The notes under the pieces were generated by a model. The model was not told the origin of the DNA and did no database searches. It saw only the letters and a list, made by a program, of their open reading frames with translations. Position numbers and translations under genes: made by a program. 22,510 nucleotides of DNA from Candidatus Saccharimonadales bacterium. GTDB lineage: Bacteria > Patescibacteriota > Saccharimonadia > UBA4664 > SCTI01. Each line of letters starts with the position of its first letter. The first letter of the stretch is position 1. This document shows, in pieces, positions 1-7,804 of the stretch. The stretch spans positions 1-22,510 of the forward strand of contig JASLFZ010000069.1 in NCBI GenBank assembly GCA_030150485.1, read 5' to 3'.

Positions 1-3000
1 AGGCTGGAGAGTTTGACTACTCCGGCTCGCAAGCGATTAAAGCGCTCAAAGAGGCCGGCCTGACAACGATACTCGTAAACCCTAATATCGCCACGGTACA
101 AACCGACGGCGACATGGCTGATCGCGTCTACTTTCAGCCACTAAACGCGGCGACCGTCACTAAAATCATTAAACGCGAACAACCGGATGCAGTGGTGCTG
201 AGCTTTGGTGGCCAAACCGCGTTAAATCTGGGTCTCGAGCTCGATGATAGCGGCGTCTTTAAGAAACATGGCGTGAAGGTGCTTGGTACCCCGGTGAGCG
301 CTATTAAAATTACGGAAGACCGCGACCTCTTTAAGCAAGAGCTGGCCAAGATAGAGGTACATACGGCGGTGAGCCAGGCCGTTTATAGCGTAGCGGAGGC
401 GTTGGTGGCGGCCAAAAAGATCGGCTACCCAGTGATGATGCGCTCCGGGTTTAGCCTCGGTGGTCTTGGCTCCGGCCGGGTCAACACACCTTCTGAGCTG
501 AAGGCTAAGGCCGGCGAGGCCTTTCAGGCTGTTAGCCAAGTTTTGATCGAGGAGTATTTGGCGGGGTGGAAGGAAGTCGAGTATGAGGTGGTGCGCGACA
601 GCGGCGGCAACACCATCACCGTCTGCAACATGGAGAACTTTGATCCGATGGGCATCCACACCGGCGAAAGCATCGTGGTGGCACCCAGCCAGACGCTAAC
701 AAACGAGGAGTATCACCGGTTGCGGGCGATCGGCATTAAGACGATTAACCACCTGGGGATTATTGGCGAGTGTAACATCCAATACGCGCTGAACCCGGCC
801 AATGGAGATTACCGGGTGATTGAGGTGAATGCGCGGTTGAGCCGCTCGAGCGCCCTGGCCTCAAAGGCTACCGGCTATCCTCTAGCGTTTGTCGCCACCA
901 AGCTGATGCTGGAGCAAAAGCTTCATGAAATTAAAAATGCCGTAACCGGTAGCACGCCGGCCTTTTACGAGCCGGCGCTGGATTACCTGGCGGTGAAGAT
1001 GCCGCGCTGGGATCTTACCAAGCTGAAAACCGATGACCGCTCGATTGGCTCGGAGATGAAGAGCGTTGGTGAGGTGATGGCGCTGGGCCGCTCGTTCCCG
1101 GAGGCACTGCAGAAGGCGGTGCGGATGTTGAACATTGGCGCCCAAGGGATTTCCAGCCACCGGTATGAGTTTGAGGATCCGCTGGCCGAGGTGCAGACCG
1201 CCACCGATCACCGCCTGTTCGCCATCTACGAGGCGCTGGCGGCCGGTAGCAGCGTTGAGGCGCTCCATAAGCTTTCCGGCATAGACCCATGGTTTCTGAG
1301 CCATATCAGCGCCATTCAGCAGCATGAAGAGATAATTAAAACTGAAGGACTATCTAAAGAGCTGTTGCACAGAGCTAAGCAGCTGGGGTTTGCCGATAGC
1401 CGGCTCGCCACACTGGCTGGCCTTAGTGAAGAACAGGTGCGCACGCAGCGCCAAAAAAGTGGCATTACCCCCATAATCAAGCAGATTGATACGCTGGCCG
1501 GCGAGTTCGATGCCGAAACCAACTATCTTTACACCACCTATCACGGCACCGAGCACGACGTGAATCCATTACCACGCAAGCCGATCATCATTCTTGGTGG
1601 CGGCCCCTACTGCATTGGCTCCTCGGTGGAGTTCGATTGGTGCGCGGTGAACACCGCTAAAACCCTTCATGCCCATAAGCGCTCGACCATTATGATTAAC
1701 TCCAATCCCGAAACCGTTTCGACCGACTTTGACCGCTCCGACCGCCTTTACTTTGAGGAGCTCACACTGGAGCGGATTCGCGACATTGCCGATTTTGAGC
1801 GCGAGGGCGGCATCGTGGTCTCGGTCGGTGGCCAGATTGCCAACAATGTCGCCCTGCCGCTACACCAGAACGGCTACCATGTTCTCGGGACTTCGCCGGA
1901 AATGATCGATGGCGCCGAGGATCGCCACAAGTTCTCCTCCATGCTCGGCAAACTCGGCATCGACCAGCCCGCCTGGGAGTCGGTCACCACACTGAAAAAG
2001 GCCCGCGCTTTCGCCACTCAAGTCGGTTATCCCGTCCTGATTCGTCCTTCCTATGTGCTGAGCGGAGGCGCCATGAACGTCGTCACCAGTGAAGCCGATT
2101 TGGACCGCTACCTGCAAGCCGCTACGCGCCTTTCGCCCGACCACCCGGTGGTAATTTCGCAGTTTATTACCAACGCCAAGGAGCTGGAGATCGACGGCGT
2201 GGCCCAAAACGGTAAGCTGGCGATTTACGCCATTAGCGAGCACATTGAAAACGCCGGGGTGCACTCCGGCGACGCTACCGTTGTACTGCCGGCACAGCGC
2301 CTCTACCTAGAGACCATTCGGCGCGCTAAACAGATTACGCGGCAGATCGTTAAGAACCTTGAGATTACCGGGCCATTCAACATTCAGTTCATCGCTAAGG
2401 ATAATGACATTAAGGTAATTGAGTGCAACGTACGCGCCTCACGCTCCTTCCCCTTCGTTTCCAAGGTGACGGGGCACAATTTTATTGCGATCGCGACCGA
2501 AGCTATGCTGGGCATTCCCCAGACTAAAACCTATCAGACACTCGAGCTTGATTATGTGGGGGTGAAAAGTCCTCAGTTTTCCTACAACCGGCTGAAGGGC
2601 GCCGATCCCGTGGCCGGCGTGGAGATGGCCAGCACCGGCGAGGTGGCGTGCCTGGGCAGCGACCTACATGAGGCCTTTTACACTTCGTGGCTGGCTACAG
2701 AACAGGTAGTGAAGGGTAAACGATTGCTACTAACGGCTGCGGCCGACCAGCGCCACAAAGTTATTGAAGAGGCTCAAGCGCTGCACACCCAGGGCTGGGA
2801 GATTTTTGCGACCGCCGGAACGCACGACTTTTTGGCCAAGTACGGCGTGCCCTCCAAAAAGCTGCATAAGATCCAAGAGAAAAAGGAGCCCAGCATCGCC
2901 ACGGCCATCTGCAAGCGGCAGCTTGATTTGATGATTAACATTCCGATTGCGGCCGAGGCAAATCGCGATGCCTTCACCATCCGACGGCTCGCCATCGATA

Positions 3001-3122
3001 ACCATATTCCGCTCGTAACCAACGCCGAGGTGGGCGCCATTTTGATGCGCTGCTTAGCACTGTACCCAGCTGGCACACTGGAGCCCAAAGCCTGGCAGGA
3101 GTTTCTGGGAGCGGAAGCGTAA
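1..3122 (+). CDS. carB: Carbamoyl-phosphate synthase large subunit, 5' partial
   Basis: Makes carbamoyl phosphate from bicarbonate, 2 ATP and ammonia supplied by the CarA glutaminase; feeds pyrimidine and arginine synthesis in the cytoplasm. The frame is open from nt 3 (AGEFDYSGSQAIKAL), so the true start and roughly the first 20 residues lie outside the window. About 1,039 residues remain, close to the usual ~1,070. Two ATP-grasp halves are visible: the first with GYPVMMRSGFSLGGLGSG near residue 140 and GIHTGESIVVAPSQTL near 220, the second starting near residue 530 (IIILGGGPYCIGSSVEFDW) with RPSYVLSGGAMNVV. A C-terminal MGS-like regulatory domain occupies about residues 905-1036. Several motifs (GSSVEFDWCAV, NMENFDP, GECNIQYALNP, EVNARLSRSS, ENAGVHSGDAT) match eukaryotic CAD/CPSII as I remember it better than E. 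coli CarB. No carA is visible; it may lie upstream. Confidence 0.97.
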   Translation, partial: AGEFDYSGSQAIKALKEAGLTTILVNPNIATVQTDGDMADRVYFQPLNAATVTKIIKREQPDAVVLSFGGQTALNLGLELDDSGVFKKHGVKVLGTPVSAIKITEDRDLFKQELAKIEVHTAVSQAVYSVAEALVAAKKIGYPVMMRSGFSLGGLGSGRVNTPSELKAKAGEAFQAVSQVLIEEYLAGWKEVEYEVVRDSGGNTITVCNMENFDPMGIHTGESIVVAPSQTLTNEEYHRLRAIGIKTINHLGIIGECNIQYALNPANGDYRVIEVNARLSRSSALASKATGYPLAFVATKLMLEQKLHEIKNAVTGSTPAFYEPALDYLAVKMPRWDLTKLKTDDRSIGSEMKSVGEVMALGRSFPEALQKAVRMLNIGAQGISSHRYEFEDPLAEVQTATDHRLFAIYEALAAGSSVEALHKLSGIDPWFLSHISAIQQHEEIIKTEGLSKELLHRAKQLGFADSRLATLAGLSEEQVRTQRQKSGITPIIKQIDTLAGEFDAETNYLYTTYHGTEHDVNPLPRKPIIILGGGPYCIGSSVEFDWCAVNTAKTLHAHKRSTIMINSNPETVSTDFDRSDRLYFEELTLERIRDIADFEREGGIVVSVGGQIANNVALPLHQNGYHVLGTSPEMIDGAEDRHKFSSMLGKLGIDQPAWESVTTLKKARAFATQVGYPVLIRPSYVLSGGAMNVVTSEADLDRYLQAATRLSPDHPVVISQFITNAKELEIDGVAQNGKLAIYAISEHIENAGVHSGDATVVLPAQRLYLETIRRAKQITRQIVKNLEITGPFNIQFIAKDNDIKVIECNVRASRSFPFVSKVTGHNFIAIATEAMLGIPQTKTYQTLELDYVGVKSPQFSYNRLKGADPVAGVEMASTGEVACLGSDLHEAFYTSWLATEQVVKGKRLLLTAAADQRHKVIEEAQALHTQGWEIFATAGTHDFLAKYGVPSKKLHKIQEKKEPSIATAICKRQLDLMINIPIAAEANRDAFTIRRLAIDNHIPLVTNAEVGAILMRCLALYPAGTLEPKAWQEFLGAEA

Positions 3123-3158
3123 CCGCTTAATATACTATTTGTGATATAAGTTCTGGTT

Positions 3159-3511
3159 CTGGCCCCCTCCGAAGAGAGGGCCAGACAAGCGAACCACCTA
3201 CTAATTTACCCAAATGGCCTCCAGATGGAGACCTTCCCCTCCTTATCGGTACTTCCCTTGGCTGCGAACCGCTCGGTGTGGCCAACCGGAGCCTCTGATC
3301 CGACGCCGCGGCCCATAATACGGCCGCCTCGACCAACCGCGTCAGCGTCTCTGCGTCCGCCAAAGTCGCGTGGGTTTGTAGGTTCCGTACGGCGACGCTC
3401 GGCGTCGCCAACGATGTCATCGGCATCCCGTGGAATAGGTCATCACCCCTTTGGGTTATGGATTTAGTTGTGTGCTTGTCGCGCAATAATAGAGCGCTTG
3501 CCCTACCATCT
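3159..3511 (-). ncRNA. Candidate structured RNA A in convergent gap
   Basis: No credible protein is encoded here. Inverted repeats are dense: 3391-3397 with 3403-3409 (7 bp, perfect), 3308-3313 with 3322-3327, 3216-3222 with 3227-3233 (one G:U), and an end hairpin at 3159-3184 which on the minus strand has a TTCG tetraloop closed by C-G. Six bases near the proposed 5' end (3495-3500) can pair with 3186-3191, so the ends of the RNA could close on each other, as in RNase P RNA or tmRNA. I could not find the conserved RNase P core or a tmRNA tag, so no family is named. Strand is inferred from the tetraloop and from the promoter-like site at 3518-3547. Confidence 0.35.
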
Positions 3512-3517
3512 ACTTAA

Positions 3518-3547
3518 TTTATATCAAATATGCGATAAAGATGTAAA
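3518..3547 (-). promoter_or_regulatory. Promoter-like site for candidate RNA A
   Basis: On the minus strand TTTACA (3547-3542), an 18-nt spacer and TATAAA (3523-3518). It points into the gap and towards the 3' end of carB, where no minus-strand protein gene exists, so any product would be RNA. The match could be chance in an AT-rich patch. Confidence 0.35.
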
Positions 3548-3559
3548 GAAGATTATTGC

Positions 3560-3920
3560 TGTGGAGGGATCCTGGCGCCTGAGCGCCAAGATCCGGGACC
3601 ACATCGATACGGTTGAAGCTAGTTTAGGAAGAGCTGCGGGCTGGGGCTGAGCGCGGAATGCGCCGGATCGAGACAATCGGCCTCCTGCTACTGGTTCCGC
3701 GCAGGAATTCTCTGACAACTGGCTCCAGACCCTTCCCCTCCAGCGGTTCGGCAAGACTTGATTGTGCTGCTGCTACCTGCCTGGTTGTCTTCCTACGATC
3801 TCGTTGGCCCTTGCGGCTTACGGATGAGGTACGGTGCACTTCCCTACTCCCTTGTTCGATGTGATTGTGGGCCGGCAGCACTCCTGAAATGCGCCAGCGT
3901 GGGTACTTCTTAGAAAAGAC
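3560..3920 (-). ncRNA. Candidate structured RNA B in convergent gap
   Basis: Second structure-rich, non-coding stretch of the gap. Visible pairings: a long hairpin at 3560-3603 (5 bp TGTGG/CCACA, then GGATC/GATCC, then TGGCGC/GCGCCA round a 4-nt loop); an 8-bp perfect helix between 3651-3658 and 3695-3702; and a 7-bp helix between 3764-3770 and 3875-3881. A minus-strand promoter-like site lies just upstream (3929-3958), and the long hairpin at 3560-3603 would then be near the 3' end. Short frames on both strands are arginine- and serine-rich without any family resemblance. Orientation is uncertain because most pairings work on either strand. Confidence 0.3.
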
Positions 3921-3928
3921 TTACATTA

Positions 3929-3958
3929 TTTATACCCGCTATAGCTTACCACGAACAA
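3929..3958 (-). promoter_or_regulatory. Promoter-like site for candidate RNA B
   Basis: Minus strand TTGTTC (3958-3953), 18-nt spacer, TATAAA (3934-3929) within TATAAAT. It lies downstream of the mutY stop codon and fires away from mutY into the non-coding gap, so it would only make sense for an RNA gene. Confidence 0.35.
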
Positions 3959-3973
3959 GCTAAAGCGTCACAA

Positions 3974-4762
3974 TTATTGCTGCGAAAGAAAGCCCTCTTT
4001 TGTAAGTTGGCCCATTATGCGGATGATGCGATCTGGCGGCTCTTCCGGAAAGCGGTTAACCACATCTTGGGCGGTAAGAATAGGAAACTCCAGCAGCAGG
4101 CGGATAATAGCACCACGGATTTGACGGTCGGAGCCCTCAAAGCGCGATTGGCGCGTGTAGTGTTTGCTGCGGCGGTTAGGATTGGGGATGATGGTAGCGA
4201 GATGCGCGCCGTAGTCCATCAAGGCGTAGTACCACTCGCGGGGATTTTCTCGGTCAAGTGCCTCGCTAATGAGCGGCATGAGGTCGCTATCTGGAACGTC
4301 CGCGTGGTCGGCGAAAAAATGGTGCAGAAATACCCGGCGGATGTTGGTTTCAATGAAAACTACCGGTTCCTTAAAAGCAAAGGCAGCAATAGAGCCGGCG
4401 GTGCCGGAACCAATACCGGGAAGTTTGATAAGCTGAGCGGGGTTTGCGGGCAAGCGGCCCTCGTATTCCTCCAAGACGGCTTGGGCTAGCTTCTGCAAAT
4501 TAAGCGCTCGGCGGTTGTAGCCCAGCCCTTGCCAGGCAGCCAGAACCTCGACCACCCGAGCGCATGCCAAGCTGCGAAAATCCGGGAAAGCAGCCACGAA
4601 AGGAGGATATTTTTGTAGCACCCGGCTCACCTGGGTTTGCTGCAGCATAACCTCAGAAACTACCACGTTATAGGGCGACGGCTGCTCACGCCACGGCATA
4701 ATGCGAGCATGGTCACGGTAGTAGTCCCAAACGAGCTCACGAAACGCAGCAACGGTCATCAT
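3974..4762 (-). CDS. A/G-specific adenine glycosylase-like (HhH-GPD) without Fe-S cluster
   Basis: Base-excision repair glycosylase of the MutY/EndoIII superfamily; by family it would remove adenine mispaired with 8-oxoguanine. 262 residues. N-terminal HhH-GPD core: SEVMLQQTQV (catalytic-site Glu of the MutY type, residues ~36-45), helix-hairpin-helix LPGIGSGTAGS near residue 114, and FIETNIRRV where MutY has the catalytic Asp (xLDGNxKR). The Asp position reads Glu. There is no EndoIII-type Lys in the HhH loop, so it is probably monofunctional. The four Fe-S cysteines are absent; the segment reads PNPNRRSKHYTRQSRF instead, and the C-terminal Nudix-like domain of full-length MutY (~350 aa) is missing. 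The end carries a short winged-helix-like tail. Two ATGs lie in tandem; the first is taken, with a -10 box TACAAT six nt upstream and no Shine-Dalgarno. Confidence 0.88.
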   Translation of the reverse strand: MMTVAAFRELVWDYYRDHARIMPWREQPSPYNVVVSEVMLQQTQVSRVLQKYPPFVAAFPDFRSLACARVVEVLAAWQGLGYNRRALNLQKLAQAVLEEYEGRLPANPAQLIKLPGIGSGTAGSIAAFAFKEPVVFIETNIRRVFLHHFFADHADVPDSDLMPLISEALDRENPREWYYALMDYGAHLATIIPNPNRRSKHYTRQSRFEGSDRQIRGAIIRLLLEFPILTAQDVVNRFPEEPPDRIIRIMGQLTKEGFLSQQ

Positions 4763-4768
4763 TGCCCT

Positions 4769-4774
4769 ATTGTA
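4769..4774 (-). promoter_or_regulatory. -10 box of mutY-like gene, leaderless start
   Basis: TACAAT on the minus strand, ending six nt before the ATG at 4762. Transcription would start at or next to the start codon. No Shine-Dalgarno is present and the -35 region is weak. Confidence 0.5.
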
Positions 4775-4783
4775 ACGCGAGAG

Positions 4784-5155
4784 CTACAGAGCGCCGAGGT
4801 TGCGGTTGAAGTTGGTGGGCGTAGGGTGCGGTGCAAGCTGCAGGCTGACGATGGGACCGTGGGCGGCCTCCGGGCCGTGGGCCTCCTTGAAGCTATGCTC
4901 CATTTGCAGCTTATCGCGAATATCGAGATGCGAATGCTCAATACTATTTAGGGCTGATGCCAGCGTCGGGTGGTTCATTTTACCTACAACTTGGAAGCGT
5001 TCGCGATCCATGATGGTATCGTGGCCGCTGAACTCGACCAAATCACCGACCTGAATGTTTTGATGCTCGGCGTCGCCCATGCGTAAAGCGAGTGGGTTTT
5101 TGTGTTGCAGCAGTAAATCATAGCTGTGATGTTGCAAGGGGATGGCACTATCCAT
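4784..5155 (-). CDS. ASCH/PUA-like domain protein
   Basis: 123-residue soluble protein. The segment YDLLLQHKNPLALRMGD, then IQVGDLVEFSGHD, a central region (FQVVGKMNHPTLASALNS) and a late EAHGPEAAHGPIVSLQL follow the pattern of ASCH domains: conserved 'G K T V E x R' edge, 'VGD x I x F' strand, final hydrophobic strand. ASCH proteins are PUA-like RNA-binding folds, some acting as nucleoside amidohydrolases; substrate here is unknown. The start ATG lies inside the last codons of the SDR gene (overlap ATGGATAG, 8 nt), so translation is probably coupled to it. Family assignment rests on pattern recall only. Confidence 0.7.
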   Translation of the reverse strand: MDSAIPLQHHSYDLLLQHKNPLALRMGDAEHQNIQVGDLVEFSGHDTIMDRERFQVVGKMNHPTLASALNSIEHSHLDIRDKLQMEHSFKEAHGPEAAHGPIVSLQLAPHPTPTNFNRNLGAL

Positions 5156-5951
5156 TGGCGCGTTTAAATCCTCGATTAAGTTTCGCCAGTAGGGCGCGGG
5201 GCGCTAAATGTGTGGCAAAGGCTGCCGCACGATTTTGCCAGCCGGCTACCGCTACTGCCTTCCCGGCTATCATAGCATCGTAACCGATGGCGGCAACAGC
5301 CTGGGCGCTCAAATGCCCCTGGCCAAAACGGCCGGGGTTGGCAATGCCGGCAGCAGAGGCAAAGTTGGTCTTGGTTGAGCCCGGGCACAACGCGGTGGCG
5401 GTTACGCCAGCGCCATGAAGTTCCTGGTTGAGCGCAACCGACCACGACAATACATAGGCTTTGGTGGCAGCATAAGCTGCAAGATTAGGGCAAGGCAGAA
5501 ACGCAGCAATGGAAGCCACATTGAGAATGCGGCCGTAACCGCGTTCCACCATCGCCGGCACGAGCAGGCGGGTCAGCTCAGTAAGGGAGCTGATGTTGAG
5601 CTGGATCATATCGAGAAGCTGTGGCGCATCTGACTCAATAAAAGGCCCATTGACGCCAAAACCGGCGTTATTAATGAGGATATCCACGGTGAGCTGGGCT
5701 TTGGCGAGCTGGTCGCGTAGCTTGCTAGCAGCACCTGGTTTAGACAGATCCTGTACCAGCACGGTCGCTGTAATGGTATAGCGCTCACGGAGGCGAACGG
5801 CGAGCTCATCGAGTTGCGGCTTGCTGCGTGCAACCAAGACGACGTTGTGGCCGTGGGCGGCACACAAAGTGGCCAGTTCAAGGCCAATACCGCTCGAGGC
5901 ACCGGTAATAAGAGCAGTTTGAGATTTGGGGGCTTTAGGAGAGGCGGCCAT
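5148..5951 (-). CDS. Short-chain dehydrogenase/reductase (SDR)
   Basis: 267-residue NAD(P)-dependent oxidoreductase, classical SDR. Residues ~15-22 hold the cofactor motif TGASSGIG; INNAG follows near residue 92; the catalytic Ser is in LNVASIAAF near 145 and the Tyr-Lys pair in YAATK near 160, then LCPGSTKTNF. The tail (GYDAMIAGKAVAVAGWQNR) is like that of the DltE/YdfG-like subgroup; substrate unknown. A -10 box TATACT ends seven nt before the ATG, giving a likely leaderless start, although the gene lies only 15 nt behind atpC and may also be read from the atp operon. The 3' end overlaps the ASCH gene by 8 nt. Confidence 0.93.
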   Translation of the reverse strand: MAASPKAPKSQTALITGASSGIGLELATLCAAHGHNVVLVARSKPQLDELAVRLRERYTITATVLVQDLSKPGAASKLRDQLAKAQLTVDILINNAGFGVNGPFIESDAPQLLDMIQLNISSLTELTRLLVPAMVERGYGRILNVASIAAFLPCPNLAAYAATKAYVLSWSVALNQELHGAGVTATALCPGSTKTNFASAAGIANPGRFGQGHLSAQAVAAIGYDAMIAGKAVAVAGWQNRAAAFATHLAPRALLAKLNRGFKRANG

Positions 5952-5958
5952 GGCCTTT

Positions 5959-5964
5959 AGTATA
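5959..5964 (-). promoter_or_regulatory. -10 box of SDR gene, leaderless start
   Basis: TATACT on the minus strand, seven nt before the ATG at 5951. It lies in the short gap after atpC, so the SDR-ASCH pair may have its own promoter as well as read-through from the atp operon. No Shine-Dalgarno is visible. Confidence 0.5.
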
Positions 5965-5966
5965 GC

Positions 5967-6389
5967 TTACTTGCGCAGCTTAGTAGCTTCGAGCCAGGCG
6001 GTGGAACGGGCGACGCTAGCTTTGGCGCTCGCCATCTCGCGATCGGTCTGGGCGGCACGCTCTTGCTCTTGGGCGGCGGCCAGCTGTTGGTTAGCGTGAG
6101 CTTGGTCGATAGTATCAACATGCTGGGCCTCATCCACGAGCAGACGGACTGTATCGGGAGTAATTTCGGCTAAGCCGGTAGCAATTACGTAGTGATCCAT
6201 CTCAGCGGTGGTGTCGCCGGCTTGGCGACGCACCGAGACCACACCCAGCCGCGTAACCGTGGTGAGCGGAGTGTGATGAGGCAGAATGCCAAGATCACCG
6301 CCGGTAGTGGGCACAATGACCTCCGCCACCGTTTCGCTAGCCACGTGGCCGCCGGGGGTCAGGATATCGAACTGGAGCGTTCCGGCCAC
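5967..6389 (-). CDS. atpC: F1Fo ATP synthase epsilon subunit
   Basis: Central-stalk subunit that couples gamma rotation to the c-ring and can inhibit ATP hydrolysis. 140 residues, normal length: N-terminal beta-sandwich (LQFDILTPGGHV, VIVPTTGGDLGILPHHTPLTT, the family hallmark GxLGIxxxHxPL) followed by a two-helix C-terminal domain rich in Ala, Gln and Glu. The start is GTG placed directly after the atpD stop (TAA GTG), so it is translationally coupled. Last gene of the atp cluster. Confidence 0.96.
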   Translation of the reverse strand: MAGTLQFDILTPGGHVASETVAEVIVPTTGGDLGILPHHTPLTTVTRLGVVSVRRQAGDTTAEMDHYVIATGLAEITPDTVRLLVDEAQHVDTIDQAHANQQLAAAQEQERAAQTDREMASAKASVARSTAWLEATKLRK

Positions 6390-7793
6390 TTACTTAACCT
6401 GGTCGATGCGGCCTTTAAGCAAGAAGGCCGATTCGGGCTTATCATCGTGCTTGCCATCGAGAATCTCACGGAAGCCGGCGACGGTTTCGGCACGGGTAAC
6501 GTAGGCGCCAGGTGTGCCGGTGAAGGTTTCAGCCACGAAGAACGGCTGGGTCAGGAAGCGCTGGATGCGCCGGGCTCGCTCGACGGTTTGGCGGTCCTCA
6601 TCACTGAGCTCGTCCATACCGAGGATCGCGATGATGTCTTGGAGGTCGCGGTAGCGCTGCAGCACTCGCTGAACCTCACGAGCGACATCGTAGTGCTCTT
6701 GGCCGACAATGTTGGCGTCCAACATGGTACTGGTGGAGTCGAGCGGGTCGACCGCCGGGAAAAGCCCCTGCTGGGCTAGGCCACGAGCCAGGGCCACAGT
6801 GGAGTCAAGGTGAGCGAAGGTGGCGGCCGGTGCGGGGTCGGTGAAGTCGTCGGCGGGCACATACACGGCCTGGACAGAAGTGATTGAACCGGTGGTAGTA
6901 CTGGTAATGCGCTCCTGGAGTTGACCCATTTCCTGAGCTAGGTTGGGCTGGTAACCGACGGCACTGGGCAGGCGGCCGAGCAAGGCGCTTACTTCTGAGC
7001 CGGCCTGGGTAAAGCGAAAGATGTTATCGATAAACAGCAGCACGTCCTGACCTTGATCGCGAAACGCCTCGGCCAACGTAAGACCGGAAAGCGCCACGCG
7101 CAGACGGGCCCCGGGCGGCTCGTTCATCTGGCCAAAAACCAACGCAGCGTTTGGCAGCACGCCGGACTCCTTCATCTCGTAGTAAAGGTCGTTGCCCTCT
7201 CGGGTGCGCTCCCCTACCCCAGCGAACACCGACTTTCCACCGTGCTCTTTGGCGATGTTGTGGATCAGCTCCTGAATGATGACGGTCTTGCCGACACCGG
7301 CACCACCAAACAGACCAACCTTGCCGCCCTTGGCGACCGGTGCAATCAGGTCGATAACCTTGATGCCAGTTTCAAAGATTTCTTGGCGGCCAGACTGCTC
7401 GGTAAGCAATGGGGCTTCGCGGTGGATCGGAGCGCGGCGGGTAAACTTGGCGCCCTTGCCGTCGATCGGTGCGCCGGTAACATTAAACATGCGGCCGAGC
7501 GTATCATCGCCGACCGGGATGCTAATTGGCGCGCCGGTGTTAATAACCGGCTGGCCGCGGTAGAGGCCGTCGGTGCTCGAAAGCGAGATGGCGCGAACGG
7601 TGCGGCCGCTGAGGTGCTGGGCGACTTCGAGTACGATTGGCTCAGCGCCATCGCGCTGGACTTCAAGCGCGTAGTTGATTGAGGGCAGCGCCCCCTCAAA
7701 ATCGACATCGACGACGACACCCAAAATTTGGGCGATGGCGCCTGGCTTGGTAGCCGGCTTAGGGGTGGATTTGGTTGCGGTTGTTTCTGCCAT
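6390..7793 (-). CDS. atpD: F1Fo ATP synthase beta subunit
   Basis: Catalytic subunit of F1. 467 residues, normal length. Walker A GGAGVGKTVIIQELI near residue 170, the catalytic-glutamate segment GVGERTREGNDLYYEM, Walker B VLLFIDNIFRF, and the ALLGRLPSAVGYQP segment. The first ~20 residues are a Thr/Lys/Pro-rich extension before AIAQILGVVVDVDF. A good ribosome binding site (GGAGAT) precedes the ATG. Eleven nt separate it from atpG upstream; atpC follows with no gap. Confidence 0.98.
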   Translation of the reverse strand: MAETTATKSTPKPATKPGAIAQILGVVVDVDFEGALPSINYALEVQRDGAEPIVLEVAQHLSGRTVRAISLSSTDGLYRGQPVINTGAPISIPVGDDTLGRMFNVTGAPIDGKGAKFTRRAPIHREAPLLTEQSGRQEIFETGIKVIDLIAPVAKGGKVGLFGGAGVGKTVIIQELIHNIAKEHGGKSVFAGVGERTREGNDLYYEMKESGVLPNAALVFGQMNEPPGARLRVALSGLTLAEAFRDQGQDVLLFIDNIFRFTQAGSEVSALLGRLPSAVGYQPNLAQEMGQLQERITSTTTGSITSVQAVYVPADDFTDPAPAATFAHLDSTVALARGLAQQGLFPAVDPLDSTSTMLDANIVGQEHYDVAREVQRVLQRYRDLQDIIAILGMDELSDEDRQTVERARRIQRFLTQPFFVAETFTGTPGAYVTRAETVAGFREILDGKHDDKPESAFLLKGRIDQVK

Positions 7794-7804
7794 GGTATCT
7801 CCTT

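Noticed and set aside
3225..3467. 80-residue plus-strand frame and a 119-residue minus-strand frame in the carB-mutY gap
   Set aside because: Arg/Ser/Pro-rich with no family features, no ribosome sites, and they cross strong inverted repeats; better explained as RNA structure.
3159..3511. Calling rnpB or ssrA outright
   Set aside because: Size and closed ends fit, but GAGGAAAGTCC-type RNase P core and a tmRNA tag with CCA end were not found on either strand.
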